The translations under genes were made by a program, and so were the position numbers. Below, piece by piece: positions 1 to 9,400 of a stretch of DNA of 21,935 nucleotides. Source of the stretch: a virus. How positions within the stretch are numbered: the stretch's first letter is position 1; every line of letters begins with the position of its first letter. The notes beneath the pieces are model-generated. The model was not told where the DNA came from, did no database searches, and saw only the letters and a program-made list of their open reading frames with translations. The stretch covers positions 1 to 21,935 of the IMG/VR virus record IMGVR_UViG_3300006641_003025, one strand, 5' to 3'.

Positions 1-9
1 TTAAAAAAT

Positions 10-2199
10 ATGAATAAAATAGTTGATTACGATTGGGAAAATGTTTTTAATGTTAATCCGGTTAAAAATCTTAAAAAAACTGGATTATATAGAGCTAAAG
101 TTGTAGAGACTAATGACCCATTAAATATTAATAGGGTAAGAATAATAGTTCCGGATTTACATGATTATGATTTAAATCCATCATTTTGTCCATGGGCATG
201 TGCGGCACCAATGATTGGTGGACGCGGCTCATTTTATTTTGTTGCTCCGACGATTGGAGATTGGGTGTGGGTCAGGTTTGAAAAGAACGATCCACATGCT
301 CCAGTATATCTTGGTTTTGCTAATCCAACTAGAAGAGGACATTATGCAATTCCGCAGATCCACACTCCAACAACGCCAATATTGAATGAAGATGGAAAAG
401 TTGTTCAGAGAGAGAAAGCATATGATAATAAGTATCTACCAAAAGATGGTAGACCAATGAAAACTGGTTGGGTTGATACTTATGGAAATATGGATTTTTC
501 AAGTGCTGTTGGATATTTTCCAGTAGAGCACAATATCAAACCAGCACCAACTGATTTGGGTAAAGTTGATAATGATAATATTTTATCTAGATTCACGGCA
601 CCAAAAGTTAATGATCCAGATTTAAAGTATATGCTACGTATGACTAAATATGGGCATATTTTCTTAATGAGTGATCAAGGATACTATTGGCAAAAACAAA
701 CAAATAATAGTCCTGGAAGCAAATCAGAAATTGGTGAGTTTGTTGGAGATCAAGATCAAGATTATAAGTATGAAGCTAAAAGATGGTTAGCAATTCAACG
801 ATTATTATCTGAAGATGATCCAACATCAAAAGATCGTCGTCGAATGTTACAAATGACGCGATATGGTCATATATTTGATATGCGTGACGTTGGTTGGGGG
901 CAGTTAGGCCCAGTTCCATCTAAATCACGAAATGGTGAATATGGTCCACCAACATTTATAAGCTCAGAAAAGAAACGTGATCAGAGATTTATAAGATTAA
1001 GAACTAAAGGTGGAATGTATTTCATTATGGGTGATAGAGGTTTTCATCCTAATGAAGATAAAAATGTTAAAAGATTATTATATGATGATTTAAAGAAACA
1101 AGATGAAGATTTAGAAAATTACTGGGGTGGCACAAAAGACGCACGTTTTATTGGGTTTATGACAAGATATGGATATAAGTTTATTTTAGATGACAGAGGT
1201 AGTGATAACAAAGATGCTACTAATAAAGAATTACCAAGAGGAATGGGTATTTTATTAAAAGGTCGTCGTAGTCCTGGAACATATGGTAAAGAAAAAGTTG
1301 GACCATCGCGTGGTTTCTTTTTTCAAGTGCTTGAACGTGATGATATGAACAGTCTTATGATGGGTAGTCCATTGGGACATTGTTTAGAAATGAGTGATAA
1401 ATATCAATATACAATGTTAGCAACAACAATGGGTCGTAAGTGGTCGTCAAAATGGAAAGGATTTAAAGAACATGAATATAACATTAAACCAATGATGTCA
1501 CGAAATCCAGAAAAATCGTCGCATCATTTAAAGTTAGATCATTATAATGAATATATTAGATTAAAAACACGTGGCGGACGTGGTGTAGCACCAGTTTTGG
1601 GTGTTGATGTTGGTGTTAAGAAGCGTGAATTACAACAAGGATTTGAAGCTCGCGATGGTGCTGATGGTGATGGACCATGGGTTGAATTGGTTGATTCTCA
1701 AAGTCGTGGTATTTGGTGTTCTAAAACTGAAGGATTGTTAATTCTTAGAGGAAAGAAACGCAAAAAATTGTATACGTGGATGAGCGATAAAACCAAAGAA
1801 ATAGTTATATATAATGGTGAATCTGGTGGTAAAACTAAAATTTATTGTAAAGGATCTATTGAATTAGTATCTGGTGGTGATATAAGTATTGAAGCTAATA
1901 GATTTGTTAATATTAAAGCTAGACAGATTAGAATGCAAAGTGAAGGAGCTAAATTCACAATTGCTAGAAATATTTCAACAGATACTAGAATAAATGCAGT
2001 TCAATTTAATGGTTTTTTACCAGGAGCCATGCCTGGTCCTGGTGCTCAAGTTTCAAGACCAGGTGGATCTACTGTAGAAAATTTAGAACGACCTAAAATT
2101 CCAGAAAAAATTGAACCATCTGATCGTGGCCAAACGTACAATGGACCATTTATTGGTATGAATGGTGACAAAATAAATCCTGAAATTAAACAACAATAA
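10..2199 (+). CDS. Baseplate hub/spike protein, gp5/VgrG-like OB-fold plus beta-structure tail
   Basis: This is probably the central spike of the contractile-tail baseplate, the part that pierces the host envelope. Residues about 25-110 read as the OB-fold domain of T4 gp5 and gpV/VgrG proteins: a PDLHD segment, then PWA...GGRGSF, GDWVWVRFE and PVYLG. The middle holds four copies of a module of the form R-F/M-I/L-x-M/L-x-T-K/R-x-G followed by a hydrophobic strand and a D-x-G turn, at about residues 207, 278, 326 and 379. Related spikes carry similar 'GH...DD' strands. The last third (about 600-670) has short alternating hydrophobic strands typical of a trimeric beta-helix, and the end is Pro/Gly-rich. 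No lysozyme domain like that of T4 gp5 is visible. The ATG lies 9 bases from the window edge with no in-frame stop before it, so the start is not certain. The stop overlaps the next start by one base (TAATG). Confidence 0.75.
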   Translation: MNKIVDYDWENVFNVNPVKNLKKTGLYRAKVVETNDPLNINRVRIIVPDLHDYDLNPSFCPWACAAPMIGGRGSFYFVAPTIGDWVWVRFEKNDPHAPVYLGFANPTRRGHYAIPQIHTPTTPILNEDGKVVQREKAYDNKYLPKDGRPMKTGWVDTYGNMDFSSAVGYFPVEHNIKPAPTDLGKVDNDNILSRFTAPKVNDPDLKYMLRMTKYGHIFLMSDQGYYWQKQTNNSPGSKSEIGEFVGDQDQDYKYEAKRWLAIQRLLSEDDPTSKDRRRMLQMTRYGHIFDMRDVGWGQLGPVPSKSRNGEYGPPTFISSEKKRDQRFIRLRTKGGMYFIMGDRGFHPNEDKNVKRLLYDDLKKQDEDLENYWGGTKDARFIGFMTRYGYKFILDDRGSDNKDATNKELPRGMGILLKGRRSPGTYGKEKVGPSRGFFFQVLERDDMNSLMMGSPLGHCLEMSDKYQYTMLATTMGRKWSSKWKGFKEHEYNIKPMMSRNPEKSSHHLKLDHYNEYIRLKTRGGRGVAPVLGVDVGVKKRELQQGFEARDGADGDGPWVELVDSQSRGIWCSKTEGLLILRGKKRKKLYTWMSDKTKEIVIYNGESGGKTKIYCKGSIELVSGGDISIEANRFVNIKARQIRMQSEGAKFTIARNISTDTRINAVQFNGFLPGAMPGPGAQVSRPGGSTVENLERPKIPEKIEPSDRGQTYNGPFIGMNGDKINPEIKQQ

Positions 2200-2888
2200 T
2201 GATAATTAATTATCCAACTGGGTTTTATAAATCAATTTTACCACCATTATCTAATACGAGTGATAAAGTTGTTACAATTGTGAGTAATAACCCACCACCA
2301 CGTGGTACATTGTTTTTTAATAAAATAAGCCTTAAATTAGCTTCATCTTCTTCACCATTAATATCTTCTGAACCAAACAATGAACAAATAAATGGTATAT
2401 TGAAGTCTTTTAGAAACACTTCAGTGGCTAGTATTCCAATTAGACCAATTGGTTCTGTTATAGAATTTACTGATTCATATGCTGATTCGACTAATATTGA
2501 TGCTAGCAGCGATCTAATACAGAATGATTATTTTAGTAGATTTGGTGATGATTTAATAAATCCAATAAATAATAAATTAATCAAAGCGTATAGAAAATTT
2601 CAGAATTTATTAATTACAACAACTCAAGAATTACAAAATTTGTATGTTAGTATGACTAATTATGAAAGAGAATCAAATGCGGCTATTGCTAGTTTGGATG
2701 CTGTAAATCAAGCTTTGACATTGGAACCAGATGATCAAGATTTATTAGATGTACGAAATGATTTACAACAGAAAATAGATAGTAATAATAGTAATATCAT
2801 TGATATTAATAGTAAAATTGATATTTTGTTAGATAAGAAATCAAAATATCAAGATTCTATTAGAGAATTGGTTAAGGTTATACAATGA
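2199..2888 (+). CDS. Baseplate-operon protein with C-terminal coiled coil, function unknown
   Basis: I do not recognise this 229-residue protein. The first 110 residues are rich in Ser, Pro and Asn and look beta-rich (VVTIVSNNPPPRGTLFF). Residues from about 125 to the end form a long heptad-like helix with Leu/Ile spacing (ELQNLYVSM, DVRNDLQQKI, SKIDILLDKK), so a coiled-coil oligomer is likely. It starts on the A of the spike gene's stop (TAATG) and its own stop overlaps the gp25-like start (ATGA). It is therefore translated as part of the baseplate cluster, and a structural role at the hub-wedge interface is a reasonable inference. No enzyme motif or signal peptide is seen. Confidence 0.7.
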   Translation: MIINYPTGFYKSILPPLSNTSDKVVTIVSNNPPPRGTLFFNKISLKLASSSSPLISSEPNNEQINGILKSFRNTSVASIPIRPIGSVIEFTDSYADSTNIDASSDLIQNDYFSRFGDDLINPINNKLIKAYRKFQNLLITTTQELQNLYVSMTNYERESNAAIASLDAVNQALTLEPDDQDLLDVRNDLQQKIDSNNSNIIDINSKIDILLDKKSKYQDSIRELVKVIQ

Positions 2889-3286
2889 GTTCTAGATATA
2901 TTGGATTCAATCCACCGTTTGTTGGTGGTTCACAGAAGATTATGAGTCGTCAAGATGATGAAAGATTGATTCGTAATGATATTATTCAAAATTTGTTAAC
3001 ATTACCTGGCGAATTGCCTTTTAGACCAGATTTTGGCGTTAATCTTCGTAATTTTTTGTTTGAAAAATTGGATGAGCATTCTTTACAATCATTAAAGTAC
3101 GAAATTGAAAATCAATTATTATTTAATGATCCTAGATTGATAATATTGAAATTAAATATTATTCCGATATATGATACATCTTCTTTAGAGATAACTTTAT
3201 TAGTTACTTTAAGAGAAGATCCTGATAAAAATATTGAAATAAAACGATTAATTAAGGTACTGTCGGGGAATAATGATGTCAGCTAA
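2885..3286 (+). CDS. Baseplate wedge protein, gp25-like (GPW/gp25 family)
   Basis: This small wedge protein of the contractile baseplate belongs to the family (Pfam GPW_gp25) found in T4 gp25, P2 gpW and type VI secretion TssE, where it helps nucleate the sheath. The 133-residue length fits. The family pattern is clear from about residue 28: an I-x-x-N-I/L-x-x-L-L-x-x-P-G-E stretch (IIQNLLTLPGELPFRPDFG), then LRNFLFE, then a helix with SLQSLKYEIENQLLFNDPR, and closing beta strands (LEITLLVTLRED). The gene begins inside the previous stop (ATGA overlap) and ends 14 bases into the gp6-like gene. That coupling matches the conserved gp25-gp6 gene pair of T4-like and Mu-like baseplates. Confidence 0.88.
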   Translation: MSSRYIGFNPPFVGGSQKIMSRQDDERLIRNDIIQNLLTLPGELPFRPDFGVNLRNFLFEKLDEHSLQSLKYEIENQLLFNDPRLIILKLNIIPIYDTSSLEITLLVTLREDPDKNIEIKRLIKVLSGNNDVS

Positions 3287-4868
3287 TATTGTTGTGCCAG
3301 TTAATGAGTTTGCTACTAGTTTACCTCACGCTAATTTGCGTCGAATTGATTTTACGGCTTTAGATTATAATACTAATCGTTTAGCATTAATTGAATATGT
3401 TAAAACATACTATCCTAATGATTTTAATGATTTTGTTTCTAGTAATGGTTTTATAATTTTAATGGATATTTTGGCTTCTTTAACTGATAAATTAGCCTTG
3501 CGTGGTGATTTATTAGCTAATGAAGCTTTTTTAAATACAGCTATTTCTGAAGAGGCTGTAGAAAATCATCTTAATCTTATTGGTCAATCGATAATTAGAC
3601 AGACACCATCTACTACAGATGTTGAATGTACGTTAAATAATATTGCGTTTATTGATACCATAATACCAGCTGGTCAAAAAGTGACTGTACAAGGACCAAA
3701 TAATATACAAATTCCATATGAGATTTATAAAAGTCCTGGTAATTGGACTGATGATATAATAATACCTGCTGGTAAACGTGGTGTTGTAGCTTGGGGGGTG
3801 CAAGGTGAATTTGGATCTCCATATTCTATTACAGCACTCGGTGGTAAAAATCAGCAATATATAATACAAGATGATAATATATTGCAAAGTCCGATTTATG
3901 TTGATATTACATATGGTGATTCTACTACATCGTGGAAAGTAATTTTTGATCCAATTCAATTGTATGGTTCTAGAGATGAAGTTGTTGAAATAAAATTCTA
4001 CACAACAATGGACGGTAATCCGTCTATGATTTTAATGTTTGGTGATGATATTAATGGAAAATCACCATTGCCTGGTTCTCAAATTGTGGTTAAATATCGT
4101 GTTGGTGGTGGTTCTATTGGTCGTATATCTGCTGGAGCTATTAACACCAGTTTACCAATAAGAAACGAAGGAAGAACACCAAGCGTGAGCTTTAGAAACA
4201 TTTCGGCAAGCGTAGGCGGCACTGATTTAGAAACGTTAACCGAAGTTAAAAGAAGGGCTCCAAAAACGTATTCGTTGCATGGTGCATTGGTTTCAGCGAC
4301 TGATTATGTTAATTTTGCAACTTCGTTTGTGCATCCATTTTATGGTAAAATAAGTAAAGCGTCTGTTGTACTTGAGACTTCACCTAATGATAATATAGTT
4401 GATTTGTATGTTTTATCAGAAGGATCGGATGGTTTACCAACTCAGTCATCGGTATATTTAAAAAATGCGTTACAAACTGCTGTTACTAATATTAATACGG
4501 TAACAGATCAAGTTAGGGTAAAAGATGGCAAGATAAAATCACTTGATTTAAAAGCTGTAGTTGTTATTGATAGAAATGTTGATGCCAGAATAACAAAAAA
4601 TAATGTTGATTTAGCAATAACGCTATTTTTTAATATAAACAATTTTAATATGGGTAGTCCATTATATATTTCTAAATTAATTGAAGCAGTTGAATCGGTT
4701 AGCGGTGTTAGATACATTGATTTAATAAATCCAAATAGAAATATATTAGCATCTGGATTATTAGTTTCTAATGATCAAAATTTGGTTAACATAGATGAGA
4801 TTATTACACTTGGTAGTAGTCAAATTGATTATTATTATGATAGTATAAATGGATCTAAATTAGCATGA
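3273..4868 (+). CDS. Baseplate wedge protein, gp6/gpJ-like
   Basis: This 531-residue protein matches the baseplate J / T4 gp6 family that forms the ring of wedges in contractile tails. The N-terminus has the gp6-type pattern of a segment ending in NRLALIEYVKTYYP, then FNDFVSSNGFIILMDILA, then LRGDLLANEAFLNTA. The middle carries a conserved GGTDLETLTEVKRRAP segment at about residues 312-331, typical of baseplate J proteins. The C-terminal part holds short repeated strands (VVVIDRNVDARI, LFFNINNFNMGSPLY) and a YIDLINP segment, as in the family's later domains. A good ribosome-binding site (GGGGAA, 3265-3270) precedes two adjacent ATGs at 3273 and 3276, and either could be used. It overlaps the upstream gp25-like gene by 14 bases. 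A short patch near 4140-4290 has noticeably more C-ending codons than its surroundings. Confidence 0.85.
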   Translation: MMSANIVVPVNEFATSLPHANLRRIDFTALDYNTNRLALIEYVKTYYPNDFNDFVSSNGFIILMDILASLTDKLALRGDLLANEAFLNTAISEEAVENHLNLIGQSIIRQTPSTTDVECTLNNIAFIDTIIPAGQKVTVQGPNNIQIPYEIYKSPGNWTDDIIIPAGKRGVVAWGVQGEFGSPYSITALGGKNQQYIIQDDNILQSPIYVDITYGDSTTSWKVIFDPIQLYGSRDEVVEIKFYTTMDGNPSMILMFGDDINGKSPLPGSQIVVKYRVGGGSIGRISAGAINTSLPIRNEGRTPSVSFRNISASVGGTDLETLTEVKRRAPKTYSLHGALVSATDYVNFATSFVHPFYGKISKASVVLETSPNDNIVDLYVLSEGSDGLPTQSSVYLKNALQTAVTNINTVTDQVRVKDGKIKSLDLKAVVVIDRNVDARITKNNVDLAITLFFNINNFNMGSPLYISKLIEAVESVSGVRYIDLINPNRNILASGLLVSNDQNLVNIDEIITLGSSQIDYYYDSINGSKLA

Positions 4869-5215
4869 CAGATAAATTAATTTATGATAATAAGTGCTGG
4901 GGTAGAACCGCTGTAGTTGGTTGTTTTAATAATGTGTTGGTACACCAAGCTTTTGTTGAGAAGAATGAATCTAGCGTTCATTTACATAATAATGATTTTA
5001 ATGTTATAATATCAGTTACTGCTATTATTAGGATTTTGTTTTATGATGATGGACCAAAGGCTGAACCTACATCATCATTTGTTTTAGAACCTGGTTGTAA
5101 AATTGTTATTCAACCAAATAGAATACATAAGTTTGTGGTTATAGATCCTGGTGTTATATTAGAAATTTATTATTCATTAAATCATGAATTTGATATTAAG
5201 AGATTCGATGACTAA
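4865..5215 (+). CDS. Cupin-fold protein, possible sugar-related or structural role
   Basis: This 116-residue protein reads as a single cupin domain. A CWGR opening is followed by strands, an HxH pair (H39, H41) in the position of cupin motif 1, and an EPGCKIVIQPNRIH stretch with H88 that fits motif 2 (G-x-P-x-H). Asn46 sits where many cupins have Glu, which also happens in the WxcM/FdtA-type and phosphomannose-isomerase-like branches. The end (VILEIYYSL) matches the last strand of those families. H39, H41 and H88 could bind a metal. It begins in the stop of the gp6-like gene (ATGA), so it is co-translated with baseplate genes, where a small-molecule enzyme would be unexpected. Whether it is an enzyme or a repurposed structural fold cannot be decided here. 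Confidence 0.65.
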   Translation: MTDKLIYDNKCWGRTAVVGCFNNVLVHQAFVEKNESSVHLHNNDFNVIISVTAIIRILFYDDGPKAEPTSSFVLEPGCKIVIQPNRIHKFVVIDPGVILEIYYSLNHEFDIKRFDD

Positions 5216-5588
5216 ATTTATAAATAGTGATATTATTCTTTGGATTATAAATTTTGATCAAGATGATTTTTCGTATATTCATTATAGAATAGAATCAGCT
5301 TTAGATGCTATAAAATTATTTATTGAAAATGGTTTAGTTGATGTTGAAGATAATACTACTAAACAAGACGCTATTGATAAAATTTTAGACGCTTGTGCCA
5401 ATAATATTTGTAAATCTAATGAAACACCATACGTTACATTAACTATAGGCGATGATAAATTAATACATATTAGAAGAATAGTATTAGATAAACATAATAT
5501 CATTAATAGAATATTAACTGATGTATATTCAATTGTTGATGATTTCAATAGAAAAAGAATTGAAAGTGTATTTCAACAATCTAGTTGA
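5208..5588 (+). CDS. Small protein of unknown function, end of baseplate cluster
   Basis: I do not recognise this 126-residue protein. It begins MTKFINSDIILWIINFD and is mostly helical with acidic patches (DVEDNTTKQDAID). A beta pair, PYVTLTIGDDKLIHIRRIV, follows. No catalytic motif, membrane segment or signal peptide is visible. I chose the ATG at 5208 because TTAAGAGAT lies just upstream. An in-frame ATG at 5184 has no such site and would lie further inside the cupin gene. The 5208 start overlaps the cupin stop by 8 bases, so the two are probably coupled. Its 3' end overlaps the tail of the minus-strand gene by 16 bases. Confidence 0.7.
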   Translation: MTKFINSDIILWIINFDQDDFSYIHYRIESALDAIKLFIENGLVDVEDNTTKQDAIDKILDACANNICKSNETPYVTLTIGDDKLIHIRRIVLDKHNIINRILTDVYSIVDDFNRKRIESVFQQSS

Positions 5589-5836
5589 CTACCAATTTGA
5601 TTTTTTAATTCTCTTACAAAATTTGCAACCATGACCGTAACATCATAGATATGACCTTTTAGATATACTGTCGGTGGTGTTGATTCATTAGGTTTTATCA
5701 TTATAACAACATCCATGTGTTCAGGTATTTTTTCTTTGAACTCGTTTATTAGTGATGTTACGTGTTCATCAAATGTCTTTTCTGGTTGTTTGTTTTCTTG
5801 ATCATCTAACTCTACATTTTGAGATTCTGTTGACAT
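5573..5836 (-). CDS. Minus-strand small protein of unknown function
   Basis: This 87-residue protein has an acidic, charged N-terminus (MSTESQNVELDDQENKQ), then a helix with FDEHVTSLINEFKEKIPEH, a beta hairpin (VVIMIKPNE, PPTVYLKGHIYDV) and a closing helix (MVANFVRELKNQIG). That balanced alternation looks like a real folded domain, and no + strand frame explains 5589-5834, so I take it as genuine. It is the only convincing minus-strand gene. Its start codon (complement of 5834-5836) shares two bases with the next + strand gene's ATG at 5835, both inside one CATG. Its end overlaps the preceding + gene by 16 bases. Any promoter must lie inside 5837 onward. No clear Shine-Dalgarno sequence precedes it. 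Function unknown. Confidence 0.7.
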   Translation of the reverse strand: MSTESQNVELDDQENKQPEKTFDEHVTSLINEFKEKIPEHMDVVIMIKPNESTPPTVYLKGHIYDVTVMVANFVRELKNQIGSQLDC

Positions 5837-6473
5837 GGTTCAAACTCAAGTAATTGATTGTAATTTTGTTTACGAAATTTGTAGAAAACATTTTGAAAAT
5901 TTTAATATAATATTAAAATTCCCAAAAAACACTCCACCACATCTTACTTACCAATGGCGTTTTATTAAAATATTAACAAATAAATTCGTAAAATGGAATT
6001 TTACAATAGAAGAAATAGATTTATTCATAAATATAGCAATTAAAAAACGTTATGTACAATTAAAAACTAGAGGATTAAGCGTACTAAATGATTCAGATAT
6101 TATTGACGAATGTTACACTGAAGTTAAAAATCATGAAAATGTAGAAAATCAAGATATTGTATTATTGAAAAATACACATCAATGGTTAATTAAACAATTA
6201 AAAAATGATTCAGCAGTTGAACACTTAATAAATAGAAGAAAACCTGGCTCTTTCACCAATATAACTACATATTATCAATCTGGGTATTTAGTCAAATTGT
6301 ATATAGCGTTTTCTAAATCGTGTTGTACAGCTTTAGAATTATTATCGCAAAGATGTCCAGAAGAACGAGAAAAATGCCCAAGTACATCTGCTTTGTACTT
6401 CATACGACATTATCAAAATCAATCAATTTTACCACAAATTAAAGAAATACTAGGGAGTGATTCGTATGTTTGA
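5835..6473 (+). CDS. Unknown protein upstream of ribonucleotide reductase
   Basis: I do not recognise this 212-residue protein. It is largely helical and basic to neutral, with aromatic-rich segments (LTYQWRFIKILTNKFVKWNFT) and two cysteine-containing stretches near the end (SKSCCTALELLSQRCPEEREKCP). The single C...C spacing does not make an obvious zinc site. The only ATG is the first codon at 5835, which supports that start even though the upstream ribosome-binding sequence is weak. The gene overlaps the ribonucleotide reductase start by 8 bases, so the two are co-transcribed and probably coupled. The start codon overlaps the start of the opposite-strand gene. Confidence 0.7.
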   Translation: MVQTQVIDCNFVYEICRKHFENFNIILKFPKNTPPHLTYQWRFIKILTNKFVKWNFTIEEIDLFINIAIKKRYVQLKTRGLSVLNDSDIIDECYTEVKNHENVENQDIVLLKNTHQWLIKQLKNDSAVEHLINRRKPGSFTNITTYYQSGYLVKLYIAFSKSCCTALELLSQRCPEEREKCPSTSALYFIRHYQNQSILPQIKEILGSDSYV

Positions 6474-9400
6474 ATCTGTTGTTGATAGATTTTTTGGTCA
6501 CGACGATCATAAAAATTTTAAATTAAATGACTCATTTAAATCATATTATTCAAATAAAAATCCACAATTTGGATATAATGGTTTAGGAGAAACAACTTAT
6601 TATAGAACATATTCACGAATAAAAGAAGATGGAACTAAAGAAAGATTTTTTGATACTGCTGTTAGAATAATTGAAGGAACATATGAAATACAAAGACGAT
6701 ATTGTAAATGGTTACATTTGCCATACGACATTGGTAAAGCACAAGAAAGTGCTCAAGAAATGTTCGAAAGAATGTGGGCATTTAAATGGCTACCGCCTGG
6801 ACGTGGTATGTGGACTATGGGTACGCCATTCATGTGGAGATCTGGCGGAGCAAGCTTAAATAATTGCTTCAAAGGTGACACAGAATTTATCACTAGAGAA
6901 GGAATAAAGAAACTTGGTGATTGTGTTAATACAATCCAGAAAGTTTTAACATCTAATGGAAAATGGGTTGACGCTAAGATTAAGAGTTTTGGTATTCAAC
7001 CATTACAAAAAGTCATTATCCGTAGAGGACGATGGCGTAAGTCGATTTTTGCTACAGCTGATCATAGGTGGTTCGTTCATTCTAAATCTAAGAAATTTGC
7101 AACTATTGGTGCTGCAGATAATTCTAAAAATGCTTGTATAAGAGAATGTATTACAAGTGAATTAGAATCTGGTGTTAGATTGTCGATGAATTTCGGTTCT
7201 GGTATTAATAACACTAATTTACGTCCAAGTGCTTTCGGAATAGCTCATGGTATTTGTTTTGGTGATGGTACTACAGGTAGTGATAATGAAAATCATGGAA
7301 CATACTTGTATTTGTGTAAACCAAAAGACGAACAATTAGAAAAGTTTTTTTCTGCTTGTTATAAAACAGAAGCACCAGAAAAGGGTGAACATGGTGCAAT
7401 AAGAGTTGCTGATTTACCAAGAATGTTTAGAAAAATACCAGATTTAAACGAATCTTCAACATATTTATATGGATTTTTGGTCGGATATTTTGCTGCTGAT
7501 GGTGATGTTACAAATAATGGCACTGTAAGAATCGCATCATCTGAACGTTCAAATCTTGAATTAGTTCAATCTATTTGTGCTATTTTAGGAATAGGAACAT
7601 ATGAAATATCACAAGGATTGCAAACAGTTCATCACAAAGGAAAAATTAAGAAATTTGTCGGTTATCGTTTAACATTAATGGCTGAACATCTTAATTCAGA
7701 ATTCTTTTTAATTGATGAACATAAACAACGATTTAATGCTAGAATTAAAACAAGTAGAAAGAAAATTCCTACATATCAATCGTGGTATGTAGAATCTGTT
7801 GAAGACACGCCTCTCATAGAAGAAGTGTTTTGCCCACAAGTTCCTGAAACTTATTGTTTCACATTAGCTGGTAATATTCTAACCGGAAATTGCGGATTTG
7901 TTTCTACCAATGATGAAATAGAATTAGATCCATCAACTCCATTTGCATTTGCGATGGACATGTTAATGCTGGGAGTTGGTATTGGATTTGATACCAAAGG
8001 TTCTGATCGAATTAAAATCAAGAAACCGCATGCTAAAACTACAAAATATATAATTGAAGATAGTCGTGAAGGGTGGGTTCATGCGTTATCGGATCTTATA
8101 AGATCATATACAATTAAACAAGAACTTGGTAATTTGCAATTTGATTATGGATTGATACGACCGAAAGGCAGTCTAATAAAAGGCTTTGGTGGAGAAGCAT
8201 CTGGTCCAGAAGGTTTAAAAGAACTATTGGAATCAACTAATGAATTTTTAGCAACAAGAATTAAAACCAGATTAACAAGTGTTGATATAGCTGATTTGAT
8301 GAATTTAGTTGGAAAATGTGTTGTCGCTGGTAATGTAAGACGCTCAGCAGAAATTGCTTTCGGATTTCCAAATGATATTGAATATAGATCAATGAAAAAT
8401 CCAACTCGTGATTTAAATGCTGAAGAAATAGGTGAATTTTATAAAATAACTGGTAAATTGTATAGTGAAAACAGATATAAAGCTAATTTAGATGATTTTG
8501 AATTCACTAATATTGACAGATCTAAATTATCTAGAGCCATAGAAGTATGGAATGCGATGAATGATCGTCGATGGGCGTCCAATAATTCAGTTTTTTCCGA
8601 AGTTGGTATGGATTATACAGAAGTTGGACATTCAACAGCGTTAAATGGAGAACCTGGTTACATCTGGCTCGATAATATGCGAGATTTTGGTAGGATGAAA
8701 GATGGTCGTCAACCAGGAATAGATGGTAGAGTGATGGGTAGTAATCCATGTGTTTCTGGAGACACAAGAATTCAAACTAAAGATGGAGCGTTTAAAATAA
8801 TAGATTGCGTTGATAAAGAAGTTGAAGTGTGGAATGGTCAAAAATGGTCAAAAGTTACACCGCGTAAAACTGGTACAAATAAATTTTTAAGAAGAGTTAA
8901 ATTGTCAGATGGATCTTATCTTGATGCCACACCAAATCATAGATGGTCAATTGTTAAAGAATCTGGTGAATTAGCTGAAATTGAAACTGATTCTTTAATG
9001 GCTAATGATAAACTTGAAACATTTTCATTGCCTGTTATTGATGGTGTATTAAGTATACCTGATTTGTTGGGTAAATTGGCTGCTGGTGATAATACTGTAT
9101 TTCATGAAGTTGTTGATGTATATGGTGAAATTGTAGCCAATGAATTATTAGACAATCGACAACCATTGCCAGATGTTATATTTACAATGGGTACTAATGA
9201 TTGTTCTAAATTTTTATTGGCTTGGGCTAAAACAAAAGGTGTTGTTGCTATTAGAGATTCGTCTATTATATTAATTTCGATATCAAATCGTAGATTACAT
9301 GAATTACAAATTTTGGCGAGACGTGCTGGGCAATCTGATACTATTATACATTCTGATTCTTTGATTATACGTAACATTTCTGGACAATTAGCTGTTCTGT

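Noticed and set aside
5184-5207. ATG at 5184 as the start of the unknown gene ending at 5588
   Set aside because: No ribosome-binding site precedes it and it extends the overlap with the cupin gene; ATG 5208 has AAGAG just upstream.
5219-5226. Exact T4 late box TATAAATA
   Set aside because: It lies inside a coding region just after the start at 5208. Such sequences recur by chance in this AT-rich DNA, for example near 13996 within the candidate small terminase.
6457-6465. GTG at 6457 as the reductase start
   Set aside because: It lies inside the AGGGAG ribosome-binding sequence that is correctly spaced for ATG 6466.
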